A stretch of DNA of 9,881 nt from Calditrichota bacterium (GCA_008501655.1 QQUK01000117.1:1-9881); one strand, 5' to 3'; shown: positions 1 to 7,927, numbered from the stretch's first letter. A program made the numbers and translations. The notes: generated from the sequence alone by a model not told the origin.

Positions 1-677
1 GTCGGTTTGTCATAATCCCGGTCGTAATGACTTGGTCCACCGAATAAAAATCCGAATGAGATTCCAAGTTCCGCTCCGGAATAATTATCCCGTTCACCGA
101 TATATTCTTTGAAATCTGAAAATGCATTGTATCCGCCATTGATACCGAGCATCATATTTTCACCAAACATGAAATCAATACCGCCGCCAAAATATGCCCC
201 AAATGCGAGATAGACATCATCTTCTAAAAGAACATCACTTCCACCCAAACTTTTATAATTATTTACACCTAATACCGGACCACCACTGATAGCAAGATAC
301 GGCTTGACCGGGGAGTACCCGTTATGGTCGGTCATATAAAATCGCGAACCCCAGAATATCGGAACGATTGAAGAACGTAATGTGAATGATCCATAATCGT
401 CATAATATCTGTCGGAAGAGACCTCCGCTGCTGTGATCATAAATGTTACTGCTGAATTTTCAGTTGTAAAATGTGAGACTCCAAAAGAAATCTGACCATC
501 ATCGAAGGAGTTATCTCTATCGTAGGGGTCTAAGTAATCAAGTTTTTGTGAATAATCACGAGCTGTGATATCGAGTTCGAGTTTTGTTTTTCCCCGCAGG
601 CTGTAATCACCTGCCATTGCTGACTGAACTAAAAAGATAGTGAGCAAAATTCCTGTTAAAATTGTGAGCCGTTTCAT
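1..677 (-). CDS. Outer-membrane beta-barrel protein, 3' end cut by the window edge
   Basis: Reading the minus strand from ATG at 677 gives 225 open codons that run off the left edge, so the C-terminus is missing. The start is fixed by an AAGGAG Shine-Dalgarno (683-688). Residues 1-22 form a Sec signal peptide: Lys-Arg, then a hydrophobic core, then a likely AMA|GD cleavage site after residue 22. The mature part alternates short aromatic/hydrophobic strands with Asp/Gly/Asn-rich turns. It has many Tyr and Phe residues and a Gly-Gly-Gly strand (FGAYFGGGIDF), as expected of a small porin-like beta-barrel in the outer membrane. The last visible strand (GISFGFLFGG) resembles the closing strand of a barrel, so perhaps little is missing. 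Pore or receptor function cannot be told. It is divergent from the tldD operon, with no obvious functional link. The barrel class is inferred from pattern, not from a recognised family signature. Confidence 0.75.
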   Translation of the reverse strand, partial: MKRLTILTGILLTIFLVQSAMAGDYSLRGKTKLELDITARDYSQKLDYLDPYDRDNSFDDGQISFGVSHFTTENSAVTFMITAAEVSSDRYYDDYGSFTLRSSIVPIFWGSRFYMTDHNGYSPVKPYLAISGGPVLGVNNYKSLGGSDVLLEDDVYLAFGAYFGGGIDFMFGENMMLGINGGYNAFSDFKEYIGERDNYSGAELGISFGFLFGGPSHYDRDYDKP

Positions 678-800
678 TGAATCTCCTTTCAAATTTATTG
701 TCATCTGCTTTTGTATATATCAAACAGCGTGCCAAAAGATATAAGTGTATTATTAGCAATAAATTAAGCTAATTAAGGGTAGTTGGAGTTTTGTTGAGGC

Positions 801-815
801 GCACAATAATTGTGC
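801..815. promoter_or_regulatory. 15-bp perfect dyad, possible operator
   Basis: GCACAAT-A-ATTGTGC is a perfect 7-bp inverted repeat around one central base. It lies 124 bp upstream of the OMP start and 238 bp upstream of tldD. A 1-nt loop cannot make a useful RNA hairpin, so if functional it would be a DNA site for a dimeric regulator. The shape resembles many helix-turn-helix operators, but I cannot name the regulator. A shorter palindrome, ATTCGAAT, lies just downstream (821-828). Confidence 0.3.
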
Positions 816-971
816 TGAAAATTCGAATTCTCGATTCATATTAGTGCTGAATTTATCAGTTTGAAATTTCTTTTTGATTTTTTTTTCAATCAGAATAGGA
901 TGCGAGATAATAACTGAGACTAACTAAAAAAATGGAGACAATTATAGTTTTTTTTATTATAATGTGAATCA

Positions 972-1002
972 AATAGTAGATTTTTACGTATACGATACTA
1001 TT
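972..1002. promoter_or_regulatory. Inverted repeat upstream of tldD
   Basis: AATAGTA (972-978) and TACTATT (996-1002) are perfect 7-bp inverted arms separated by 17 bp, 51 bp upstream of the tldD start. This is the zone where the promoter and a control site would be expected. AT-rich DNA produces such repeats by chance fairly often, so the call is tentative. Confidence 0.2.
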
Positions 1003-1052
1003 CGTTTTGATAAAATAATTATATAAATATATCTCTTCGAAAGGAATCTGTA

Positions 1053-2594
1053 ATGGCAGAAATAACACGGAGAAAATTTGTTACCATAGGGGCAGCCGGG
1101 CTTGCACTTGCTACAATTCCGGCTATTTTTAGATTCAATCCGGCGATGGCTTTGACACCGATGCTTGATGAACATTCCGTCCTTGAGGAATACTATTCCC
1201 ATTTTGGAGTAAATCAGGAGATTATCAGAAAAATTATGGGAGCTGCTCTTGAAAAAGGCGGAGATTATTGTGATCTGTTTTTCCAGCATAATATCTCAAG
1301 TTATGTCGCCCTCGAAGATGATATCGTCAATCGCGCTTATACAAATGTCGATTTTGGTGTTGGTATCCGTGTCATCAAAGGTGACCAGACCGGCTATTCA
1401 TTTACCGAAGAAGTCACGACGGAGTCGATGATTAAAGCTGCCAAAACAGCCGCATCTATAGCCAAAGGTGTATCGTCAGGAGAAATTGCCAATTTAGGAT
1501 TCCATCCGACACCTGATTATTATCCGATTCAGACAAAATGGGAAGATGTTTCGATTGATAAAAGAATCCCGGCAATACAGCAGATAAACAAAGTCATGCA
1601 TGATGCTGACAATCGGGTTATCAAAACGAATACATCTATATCAGATGATTCAACATATATCCTGGTTGCAACATCAGACGGCAGAATCGTCTGTGATTAT
1701 CAGCCGATGGTTCAGATAGCCGGTTCCTGTACTGCAGAACAAAACGGACAGCGTGAGTCGAATGGATTTAATCTGTGCGGACGTCATGGTATCGATTTTG
1801 TGTCACCGGAATCTCTGGACCGAATAGGTACCGAATCAGTTCGCCGTACAGTCAATCTGTTTGATGCTGTCAAACCGGATGCCGGTGAAATGCCGGTTGT
1901 TCTGGCAGCCGGTTCCTCGGGCATTCTGCTGCATGAAGCTATCGGTCATGGTATGGAAGCTGACTTTAACAGAAAAAATACTTCAATCTTTTCAACCAAA
2001 ATCGGTAAACCGGTTGCTGAAAAATTTGTAAATATCGTTGATAACGGTACTAACCCCGGTGTTCGTGGTACTATCAATATTGATGATGAAGGAAACGATT
2101 CCCAGAAAACATATCTTGTTCGTGACGGTATATTGGAAAGCTATCTCCACGACCGTATCTCGGCAAAATTCTATAACGTTAAACCTACCGGTTCAGGACG
2201 GAGACAATCATTCCGTTATCCTCCGCTCCCGCGTATGCGGAATACATATATGACTGACGGTCCGCATAGTTATGAAGAAATCATCAAATCTGTCAAAAAA
2301 GGGATTTTTGTAGAACAATTTACCAACGGACAGGTTAACATTGGTGCCGGTGACTATACATTCTATGTCAAAGCCGGAAACCTCATTGAAGATGGTAAAA
2401 TTACAAAACCGATTAAAGATATCAACCTGATTGGTAATGGCCCCGATTCACTCTCCAAAGTCACTATGGTTGCAAATGACATGAAGATGGCGGAAGGCGG
2501 CTGGACCTGCGGTAAAAACGGTCAGGGTGTACCGGTCTCGATGGGTCTCCCGACTATCAAAGTATCATCTATAACAGTCGGTGGTGTATCTTAA
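1053..2594 (+). CDS. tldD: TldD metalloprotease subunit with Tat signal peptide
   Basis: This is the catalytic subunit of the TldD/TldE heterodimeric zinc metalloprotease, known for microcin B17 maturation, CcdA degradation and cleavage of unfolded or modified peptides. The metal motif HEAIGH (HExxxH, H294, E295, H299) is followed by GMEADFNRK. The third ligand Cys486 lies in the conserved TCGKNGQ segment near the C-terminus, and the protein ends in the family's typical TVGG. At 513 residues it is about 30 longer than E. coli TldD. The extra part is an N-terminal twin-arginine signal: TRRKFV at residues 5-10, hydrophobic core 11-27, and an AMA|L cleavage site near residue 33. This predicts export of the folded protein, whereas classical TldD is cytoplasmic. 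The start is supported by AAAGGA at 1040-1045. The partner gene follows 46 bp downstream with no terminator between, so they form an operon. Family assignment is very secure; substrate and final location are inferred. Confidence 0.95.
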   Translation: MAEITRRKFVTIGAAGLALATIPAIFRFNPAMALTPMLDEHSVLEEYYSHFGVNQEIIRKIMGAALEKGGDYCDLFFQHNISSYVALEDDIVNRAYTNVDFGVGIRVIKGDQTGYSFTEEVTTESMIKAAKTAASIAKGVSSGEIANLGFHPTPDYYPIQTKWEDVSIDKRIPAIQQINKVMHDADNRVIKTNTSISDDSTYILVATSDGRIVCDYQPMVQIAGSCTAEQNGQRESNGFNLCGRHGIDFVSPESLDRIGTESVRRTVNLFDAVKPDAGEMPVVLAAGSSGILLHEAIGHGMEADFNRKNTSIFSTKIGKPVAEKFVNIVDNGTNPGVRGTINIDDEGNDSQKTYLVRDGILESYLHDRISAKFYNVKPTGSGRRQSFRYPPLPRMRNTYMTDGPHSYEEIIKSVKKGIFVEQFTNGQVNIGAGDYTFYVKAGNLIEDGKITKPIKDINLIGNGPDSLSKVTMVANDMKMAEGGWTCGKNGQGVPVSMGLPTIKVSSITVGGVS

Positions 2595-2640
2595 TGATTG
2601 GGCAGGTAAATGTAAGTTTAGTTGATAAGGAATCGAAATA

Positions 2641-3963
2641 ATGATTACAAATGATAGATTAGAATTAGCGCATTGGGTTGTAAAGTCAGCCAAAGCTGAA
2701 GGTGCTTCCGATATCGCTGTAAATATTTCAAACTCCCGATCGGTTGAGATGGAATATCGGGATGGGCAGCTTGATGTTGTCAAAGAATCAACCGAAAACT
2801 CATTGAATATTTCACTTTATGTAGAAGGGAAGTATTCCGGACACTCAACAAACGACCTCCGGCAGGATTCGGTCGGTAAATTCGTCCGTGATGCTGTTGC
2901 AATGACAAAGTATCTTTCAGTTGACAAGTTCCGAAAACTACCCGATCCGAAATATTATCGCGGGATGGTTGAAACCGAACTCGATCTAATAGATGACCGT
3001 TATGATTCGATTCGGTCTGAAGAACGGGTGGCAATGGTAAAAGAACTTCAGGAATTGACATCCGGGCAATCTGATAAAATCATATCGTCAACAGCCGGCT
3101 ATTACGATAATATCTCAGAATCAATCAAAGTCCACAGCAACGGCTTTGAGGGAGTAAGTGAAGGGACTTCTTTTTCCTATGGAGTCGAAGTAACACTCGA
3201 TGACGGAAAAGGCGGCAGACCTTCCGATTGGAACTATGCCACTACCAGACATCTTTCCGATATGGAAGCTCCTGCAAATATGAGTAAAAAAGTTGTTGAG
3301 TCAGCATTGGCGAAGCTTGGTCAGGAAAAGATCGAATCCGGTGTGTATGAAATGGTTATCCATAACAGGGCTGCCACTCAACCGATTTATGCACTCTATT
3401 CACCACTGACTGGACGCTCCATTCAGCAGAAACGGTCATTCTTAGATGGTAAACTTGGTGAGAAGTTGTTCTCCGAGAAGCTCACTGTTATAGATGATCC
3501 ATTCATCAAGCGCGGTCTTGGCTCCCGTCATTATGATGGTGAAGGAATGGCAACACGCAAACGGACAATTATTGAAAAAGGAGTCGTCAAAGAATTTTTG
3601 ATTGATAATTATTACGGTAATAAACTGGGTGTTGAACCTACCGGTGGTTCTGTTTCAAATGTAAGTTTTGAATATGGTGATAAATCTCTTGATGAACTTA
3701 TCAAGCAGGTCACTAAAGGAATCCTGGTTACCAACTTTATCGGTGGTAATTCAAACGGTACAACCGGTGACTATTCCTGGGGACTGGTCGGCATGTATAT
3801 TGAAAACGGTAAGATTGTCAAACCGGTGTATGAAATGAATATCTCCGGTAACCTGATTGACCTCTGGGCGAATCTTGTTGAGTGCGGCAATGACCCGTAT
3901 AAATACTCATCGTTCAGACGTCCATCGTTATATTTTAAAGATGTCCAGTTCAGTGGGCTTTAA
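2641..3963 (+). CDS. pmbA: TldE (PmbA) subunit of the TldD/TldE protease
   Basis: This is the non-catalytic partner of TldD. Its 440 residues match the usual PmbA length. It shares the two-domain TldD fold: the N-terminal domain covers about 1-220 and the C-terminal domain about 230-440. In place of the HExxxH motif it has VIHNRAATQPIY (residues 239-250), and it lacks the TldD CGKNGQ cysteine segment, as expected for TldE. Conserved PmbA stretches include GLGSRHYDGEG (292-302), GNKLGVEPTGGS (326-337) and the NGTTGDYSWG segment (372-381). The start is supported by AAGGAA at 2627-2632. No signal peptide or membrane segment is present at the N-terminus, although its partner has a Tat signal. Translation of the pair is probably coordinated from one mRNA ending at the hairpin at 3990. 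The TldE-versus-TldD assignment rests on the missing metal ligands and is firm. Confidence 0.93.
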   Translation: MITNDRLELAHWVVKSAKAEGASDIAVNISNSRSVEMEYRDGQLDVVKESTENSLNISLYVEGKYSGHSTNDLRQDSVGKFVRDAVAMTKYLSVDKFRKLPDPKYYRGMVETELDLIDDRYDSIRSEERVAMVKELQELTSGQSDKIISSTAGYYDNISESIKVHSNGFEGVSEGTSFSYGVEVTLDDGKGGRPSDWNYATTRHLSDMEAPANMSKKVVESALAKLGQEKIESGVYEMVIHNRAATQPIYALYSPLTGRSIQQKRSFLDGKLGEKLFSEKLTVIDDPFIKRGLGSRHYDGEGMATRKRTIIEKGVVKEFLIDNYYGNKLGVEPTGGSVSNVSFEYGDKSLDELIKQVTKGILVTNFIGGNSNGTTGDYSWGLVGMYIENGKIVKPVYEMNISGNLIDLWANLVECGNDPYKYSSFRRPSLYFKDVQFSGL

Positions 3964-3989
3964 TAGCTGAAAAAGCAGTTTATAAGTAG

Positions 3990-4020
3990 GGCAGAACCCT
4001 TTAGTGGTTCTGCCTTTTTT
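3990..4020 (+). terminator. Intrinsic terminator of the tldD-pmbA operon
   Basis: A perfect 9-bp GC-rich stem, GGCAGAACC (3990-3998) with GGTTCTGCC (4006-4014), encloses a 7-nt loop and is followed directly by six T residues (4015-4020). It starts 27 bp after the pmbA stop. On the minus strand the hairpin is not followed by a T-run, so it should act mainly on plus-strand transcripts. Confidence 0.93.
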
Positions 4021-4033
4021 ATGCTATATTAAA

Positions 4034-4492
4034 TTAACTCAAATCGAAGAATCTGTTAATCTGATTTAACAACTCGGGCTGTGATTTGTTTAAGTTTAGC
4101 ACGTTATAAAAAGGATTATTTATTGATTTATCAATTAGTTTTCCGTTCCGAATTTTTATTAAATGAGGAAATCTGTTATAATTTTTTGACTTGTAAAGCG
4201 CCGCAGAAACAAACTCAGAGTTAAACTCTGTTTCAATTATTTTTCCATTAAGAAAGACGATATCAATTTTGTCATTTAGGTTCGGAATAATATTATCCTC
4301 TATAAAATTTTGAGAGTTCTTTCTGTTATTGTAACAGAAGAAATTTTTTCCATGGTTTTCAATGAGGAAAGTTTTGTACTTTTTTTCAAATTTTATCTTT
4401 TTATAACAATCGATTGGAATAATCACTATCCAATATGGTGTCAAGAGTATAATGATTGGGATACCAATTACTATAAATAACAATCCTAACAT
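4034..4492 (-). CDS. Small membrane protein of unknown function
   Basis: I do not recognise this protein. From ATG at 4492 it has 152 residues. A strongly hydrophobic N-terminus (MLGLLFIVIG through about residue 27) could form a membrane anchor or hairpin. A basic Lys-rich segment follows, then a soluble domain of about 110 residues ending in NRFFDLS. The reading frame opens further upstream with a TTG at 4531, adding 13 residues (including KYILKRFES) before the hydrophobic stretch. That start has no Shine-Dalgarno, while ATG 4492 has only a weak GAAAG 4 nt away, so the start is uncertain. The gene is much more AT-rich and Asn/Ile/Lys-rich than its neighbours. It is monocistronic, convergent with pmbA and divergent from the sigma-factor gene, which fits a recently acquired or orphan gene. 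The soluble part recalls unnamed hypothetical proteins I associate with Bacteroidota, but no function follows from that. Confidence 0.65.
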   Translation of the reverse strand: MLGLLFIVIGIPIIILLTPYWIVIIPIDCYKKIKFEKKYKTFLIENHGKNFFCYNNRKNSQNFIEDNIIPNLNDKIDIVFLNGKIIETEFNSEFVSAALYKSKNYNRFPHLIKIRNGKLIDKSINNPFYNVLNLNKSQPELLNQINRFFDLS

Positions 4493-4662
4493 TATACTTT
4501 CAAAACGTTTCAAAATATACTTGTAACCCAAATTTGTGTGGTTGAGTTCTTGTATTTATATTTTATAATATATTACTTACGCACTAAAAACAACTTTCAA
4601 ATCCATATATAATAGTAAGATTTATTTGTACATATTCACTAACATCCGATGCAAAATTATAA

Positions 4663-4691
4663 TTGCATATTATAGTTAATTGGTCTATTTT
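4663..4691 (+). promoter_or_regulatory. Possible promoter of the sigma-kinase operon
   Basis: TTGCAT (4663-4668) and TATTTT (4686-4691) are separated by 17 bp. They lie just upstream of the Shine-Dalgarno at 4704 and would give a very short leader. The match to the sigma-70 consensus is poor (3 of 6 and 4 of 6), and the host may use different promoter elements, so this is a weak call. No other candidate stands out in the AT-rich spacer 4532-4713. Confidence 0.2.
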
Positions 4692-4703
4692 AAATGACGA
4701 TAT

Positions 4704-4708
4704 AAGGA
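4704..4708 (+). promoter_or_regulatory. Ribosome binding site that fixes the sigma-factor start
   Basis: AAGGA lies 5 nt before ATG 4714. The frame stays open upstream to a TTG at 4663, but that TTG has no Shine-Dalgarno. The 17 extra residues would also precede the point where this family normally begins. ATG 4714 is therefore preferred. Confidence 0.75.
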
Positions 4709-4713
4709 AATGT

Positions 4714-5277
4714 ATGAATCAATCAAGTGGTGATGTAACCCAGATTTTAAACGAAATATCATCCGGTAATAAAGAATTTGTCGATCAGCTGATTCCAATT
4801 GTCTATGACGAACTCCGTAAAATTGCCGGAAACCAAATGTACAATGAAAGGGGCGGGCATACGTTATCTCCGACATCACTGGTACATGAAGCATATATGA
4901 AACTGGTTAATCAGCATAAAGCTAACTGGCAGAATCGGGCACATTTTTTTGCATTGGCTTCCATATCAATGCGCCGTATCCTTATAAATTATGCCAATCA
5001 ACGGGTCGCTCAAAAACGGGGCGGAGACCTTCCGGTGGTGACATTTAATGAAGAATTGATGTCGCAGGACAGCAACGCTGAAGAACTGATTATGCTTGAC
5101 CGTGCTTTAGATAAACTGAAAGAACTTTCCGAGCGTCAGGCAAAGGTAATAGAATATAAGTTTTTTGGTGGACTGAGCTTTGATGAGATTGCCGAAGTTC
5201 TCAAAGTTTCACTTCCTTCTATCAGACGGGATTGGCGGTTGGCCCGAGCATGGTTGTTAAAGGAACTCAAAGAGTAA
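4714..5277 (+). CDS. ECF-type RNA polymerase sigma factor (TIGR02999-like)
   Basis: This is a 187-residue alternative sigma factor that directs RNA polymerase to a dedicated promoter set. Region 2 spans about residues 24-95, with LIPIVYDELRKIAG at the front and RAHFFALASISMRRILINYA as the region 2.3/2.4 helix. The linker contains the family hallmark KRGG (101-104). Region 4 (about 130-183) has the helix-turn-helix GLSFDEIAEVLKVSLPSIRRDW, contacting the -35 element. The sequence fits the subfamily often encoded beside Ser/Thr kinases in Planctomycetes, Acidobacteria and FCB bacteria. At the region 2.2 site, where ordinary ECF factors carry the acidic D-A-E-D core-binding motif before LVQE, this protein reads S52-P53-T54-S55 before LVHE. 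No anti-sigma gene is present. The kinase gene follows 6 bp after the stop and is surely co-transcribed and probably translationally coupled. Regulation by phosphorylation is inferred. Confidence 0.92.
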   Translation: MNQSSGDVTQILNEISSGNKEFVDQLIPIVYDELRKIAGNQMYNERGGHTLSPTSLVHEAYMKLVNQHKANWQNRAHFFALASISMRRILINYANQRVAQKRGGDLPVVTFNEELMSQDSNAEELIMLDRALDKLKELSERQAKVIEYKFFGGLSFDEIAEVLKVSLPSIRRDWRLARAWLLKELKE

Positions 5278-5283
5278 TCACAT

Positions 5284-7848
5284 ATGGATAAACAACGCTG
5301 GGAAAAAGTTCAGGAGATTTTTGAAAAAGCTCTTGAAGTTGAAATTTCCAAACGAACTGTAATTGTTACAGAACTTGCTGAAGGGGATAAAGAGCTTGTA
5401 CAGGAAGTTCTGGCACTTCTTGATGCCGATGCCTCGGAAGATTCCCTGCTTGAAAAACCGGCTGTTGAATTATTTGATTTTGAGAAACCAGCTTCATTGG
5501 TTGGCAAAGAGATTGGGAAATATAAACTGATTAAACAAATCGGCTATGGCGGGATGGGAGCGGTATATCTTGCCGAACGTACCGATAAACAGTTTAATCA
5601 GCAAGTAGCCTTGAAATTGATCAAAAGGGGAATGGATTCTGAAGAGATATTAAAACGGTTTAATTCAGAGCGCCAGATTTTAGCAAAACTGAATCACCCT
5701 AATATTGCCGCCCTCTATGATGGTGGAATCACCGATGACGGTCTGCCGTATTTTACTATGGAGTACATTCAGGGGGACCAGATTGATGTATACTGTGATA
5801 AGAATGCCCTATCAATTGATGAAAGACTTAAGTTGTTTTTAAGCGTTCTGAAAGCTGTACAATATGCTCAAAAAAATCTGATTGTCCACCGTGATTTAAA
5901 ACCATCGAATATCATTATAACCCATGAGGGACAGGTAAAACTTCTTGATTTCGGTATAGCAAAACTTCTTGATAACAATACAATCGATGATACAATCGAA
6001 CAGACAAAAACTGTGTTTCGGATAATGACTCCCGGCTATGCATCTCCGGAACAGGTAAAAGGTGAGCCGATTACGACAGCATCTGATGTTTATTCACTGG
6101 GAGTAATCCTCTTCGAATTATTAACGGGTCACCGGCCATATATAACTTCCGGTGTATCACCGTTGGAACTTGAAAAACTGATTTGTAACACAGACCCGCA
6201 GAAACCATCGACGATAGTAACCAAAAAAGATAATACATATATCGGAGATGATGTTACCAACTCAGAAAAATTGATTTCCGAATCTAGACAGACAAATCCT
6301 GAACGTTTGAAAAAAATCTTAAATGGTGATATTGATAATATCTGTCTGAAATCGTTAGAAAAGGAACAGGAACGCCGTTATAACTCAGCTGAACAACTTG
6401 CAGAAGATATTGAGAGATATTTAAACGGTCACCCTGTTCATGCGAGACCTGCTACAGTTGGTTACAAATTCAGAAAGTTTATTAAAAGAAACAAAACATA
6501 TGTAGCAGCAGCAGCAATTGTTCTCATTCTCATTGTCTCATTAGTCAGTTTCTACACAATCCAGCTCTCCGATGAACGCGACAAAGCAAATCTTGAAGCA
6601 ATAAAAGCAAAACAGGTAACCGAATATATATCATCTATCTTTGAAATTGCAAATCCATCGGAATCAAAAGGGGAGACTATTACAGCCAAGGAAATCGTCG
6701 ATCAGGGCTATGCACGGATTGAAGAGGAGCTTGGAGACCAACCCGAAGTCCAAACTGAGATTATGACTGTCATTTCCAATGTTTATTATTCTCTGGGGAT
6801 GCTTGAAAAAGCAAGAGAGGTTATCCGGCAGACTCTTGAAATCAGGGAAAATTACTTCGGGAAATTTAATATAATGACAGCAGAATCATATCATGATTTA
6901 GGTGATGTTAATTACGACCTTGGTCATTTTGAGGCTGCCGATTCATTTTATACGATTGCACTTGAAATAAAAGATAACGTGTTAGAACCAAATGATACGT
7001 TGATAGCTCTGGAATTGATCTCATTAGGAACTGTTGCACGATTAAATTCTGATTTCGAAAAATCACTGGCAATTTATGAACGGGCACTTGAAATACAGTT
7101 AAATGCTCTTGAAAAACCGCATGCAGATATTGCATATACAATGAATAATCTGGGAAGACTCTACCAGCAAAATGATATGTATGATAAAGCTGAACCTATA
7201 CTTGTTGAAGCATTAGAAATCCGCAGGGAATTATTCGGTGAGCTAAATTTTGAAACGATTGCTTCGACCGGTTCCGTAGCAAGTCTTTATACATTAAAAG
7301 GGAAATACGATGAAGCTGCCGCACTCTACGAAAGAGCAAATAATTCATTGAATCAGATGGTCGGCGATGATCACCATTATAGCGGTGCTATCAAATGTTC
7401 CTATGCACGGGCAGAACTCTACAGAGAAAAATATGATCATGCCGAAGAGCTATTCAGAAAAGGAATGCAGATACTAAATAATACCCTTCCGAAAAATCAT
7501 GTTAATACTTCTCAAGCTTATACCGGTTTAGGGATGCTGTTTGTAAAAACAAACCAACCTGATACAGCTCTAATCTATCTTGATACTTCTCTCATAATTA
7601 AGAGATTATCACTTCCGGAAGATCATTATCAGATTGCCATTACAAAAGCCTACCTTGGTCGGGCATACTATTTAAAAAATGAAAATACTACCGCTAAAAC
7701 CTATCTCGAGACAGCATACGATATCTTTTCAGAGAAATATGGTGATAAAAACTATAATACCCAGAAAATCATCGCATATTTAGTCGACCTCTATACAGCG
7801 GTCGGGGATGAGTCAAAAACTGTTGAATTCTCAGAAAAAGTAATTTAA
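5284..7848 (+). CDS. Transmembrane Ser/Thr protein kinase with C-terminal TPR repeats
   Basis: This 854-residue protein is a Hanks-type kinase receptor. Residues 1-70 form the helical N-terminal segment common in kinases of this class (RWEKVQEIFEKAL). The kinase domain covers about 80-380: glycine loop GYGGMGAVY (87-95), Lys111 in VALK, Glu129, catalytic HRDLKPSN (202-209), DFG (222-224) and the SPE triad (254-256). All catalytic residues are present, so it should be active. The activation segment (230-250) is Thr-rich. One membrane helix lies at about 407-426, flanked by basic residues on the kinase side. Residues 490-840 contain TPR units of about 42 residues, similar to the kinesin-light-chain type, with several A/L-E-I-x-R motifs. 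The expected topology is kinase inside and TPR domain in the periplasm, perhaps as a sensor or protein-binding module. The start ATG 5284 lies 6 bp after the sigma stop, with a weak GAG-type Shine-Dalgarno inside the sigma gene. Confidence 0.95.
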   Translation: MDKQRWEKVQEIFEKALEVEISKRTVIVTELAEGDKELVQEVLALLDADASEDSLLEKPAVELFDFEKPASLVGKEIGKYKLIKQIGYGGMGAVYLAERTDKQFNQQVALKLIKRGMDSEEILKRFNSERQILAKLNHPNIAALYDGGITDDGLPYFTMEYIQGDQIDVYCDKNALSIDERLKLFLSVLKAVQYAQKNLIVHRDLKPSNIIITHEGQVKLLDFGIAKLLDNNTIDDTIEQTKTVFRIMTPGYASPEQVKGEPITTASDVYSLGVILFELLTGHRPYITSGVSPLELEKLICNTDPQKPSTIVTKKDNTYIGDDVTNSEKLISESRQTNPERLKKILNGDIDNICLKSLEKEQERRYNSAEQLAEDIERYLNGHPVHARPATVGYKFRKFIKRNKTYVAAAAIVLILIVSLVSFYTIQLSDERDKANLEAIKAKQVTEYISSIFEIANPSESKGETITAKEIVDQGYARIEEELGDQPEVQTEIMTVISNVYYSLGMLEKAREVIRQTLEIRENYFGKFNIMTAESYHDLGDVNYDLGHFEAADSFYTIALEIKDNVLEPNDTLIALELISLGTVARLNSDFEKSLAIYERALEIQLNALEKPHADIAYTMNNLGRLYQQNDMYDKAEPILVEALEIRRELFGELNFETIASTGSVASLYTLKGKYDEAAALYERANNSLNQMVGDDHHYSGAIKCSYARAELYREKYDHAEELFRKGMQILNNTLPKNHVNTSQAYTGLGMLFVKTNQPDTALIYLDTSLIIKRLSLPEDHYQIAITKAYLGRAYYLKNENTTAKTYLETAYDIFSEKYGDKNYNTQKIIAYLVDLYTAVGDESKTVEFSEKVI

Positions 7849-7885
7849 TCAGAATAATCCATTTAATCAGTATCTATTACATGAG

Positions 7886-7919
7886 TTTATCTTGTTGTAA
7901 AACAATAAGATAGGTTTTT
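7886..7919 (+). terminator. Probable intrinsic terminator after the kinase gene
   Basis: TATCTTGTTGT (7888-7898) pairs with ACAATAAGATA (7902-7912) over 11 bp including one G-U pair. The loop is AAA, and two further U-G pairs at the base are possible. A run of five T residues (7915-7919) follows. The stem is AT-rich, so it is weaker than the hairpin after pmbA, but its position 38 bp after the kinase stop fits. Confidence 0.65.
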
Positions 7920-7927
7920 AAGTGTAA

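Larger units (their letters stand above)
678..1052. other. Divergent intergenic region between the OMP gene and tldD
   Basis: This 375-bp spacer is very AT-rich and contains long T and A tracts (for example 884-892 and 948-956). It must hold the promoters of both flanking genes. I could not pick a convincing -35/-10 pair on either strand. The recognisable structure consists of two inverted repeats, listed separately (801-815 and 972-1002). No coding potential with a ribosome binding site was seen. Shine-Dalgarno sequences lie at each end: AAGGAG for the minus-strand gene (683-688) and AAAGGA for tldD (1040-1045). Confidence 0.5.

Noticed and set aside
886..1068. Minus-strand ORF in the spacer upstream of tldD
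   Set aside because: It is an Ile/Tyr-rich translation of AT-rich non-coding DNA, overlaps the tldD start, and has no Shine-Dalgarno or homologous look.
3990..4020. Bidirectional terminator serving the minus-strand gene as well
   Set aside because: Read on the minus strand, the hairpin is followed by CTACTTATA rather than a T-run, so minus-strand termination here is not supported.
4663..4713. TTG start for the sigma factor giving a 204-residue protein
   Set aside because: No ribosome binding site precedes this TTG, while ATG 4714 has AAGGA 5 nt upstream and gives the normal family N-terminus.
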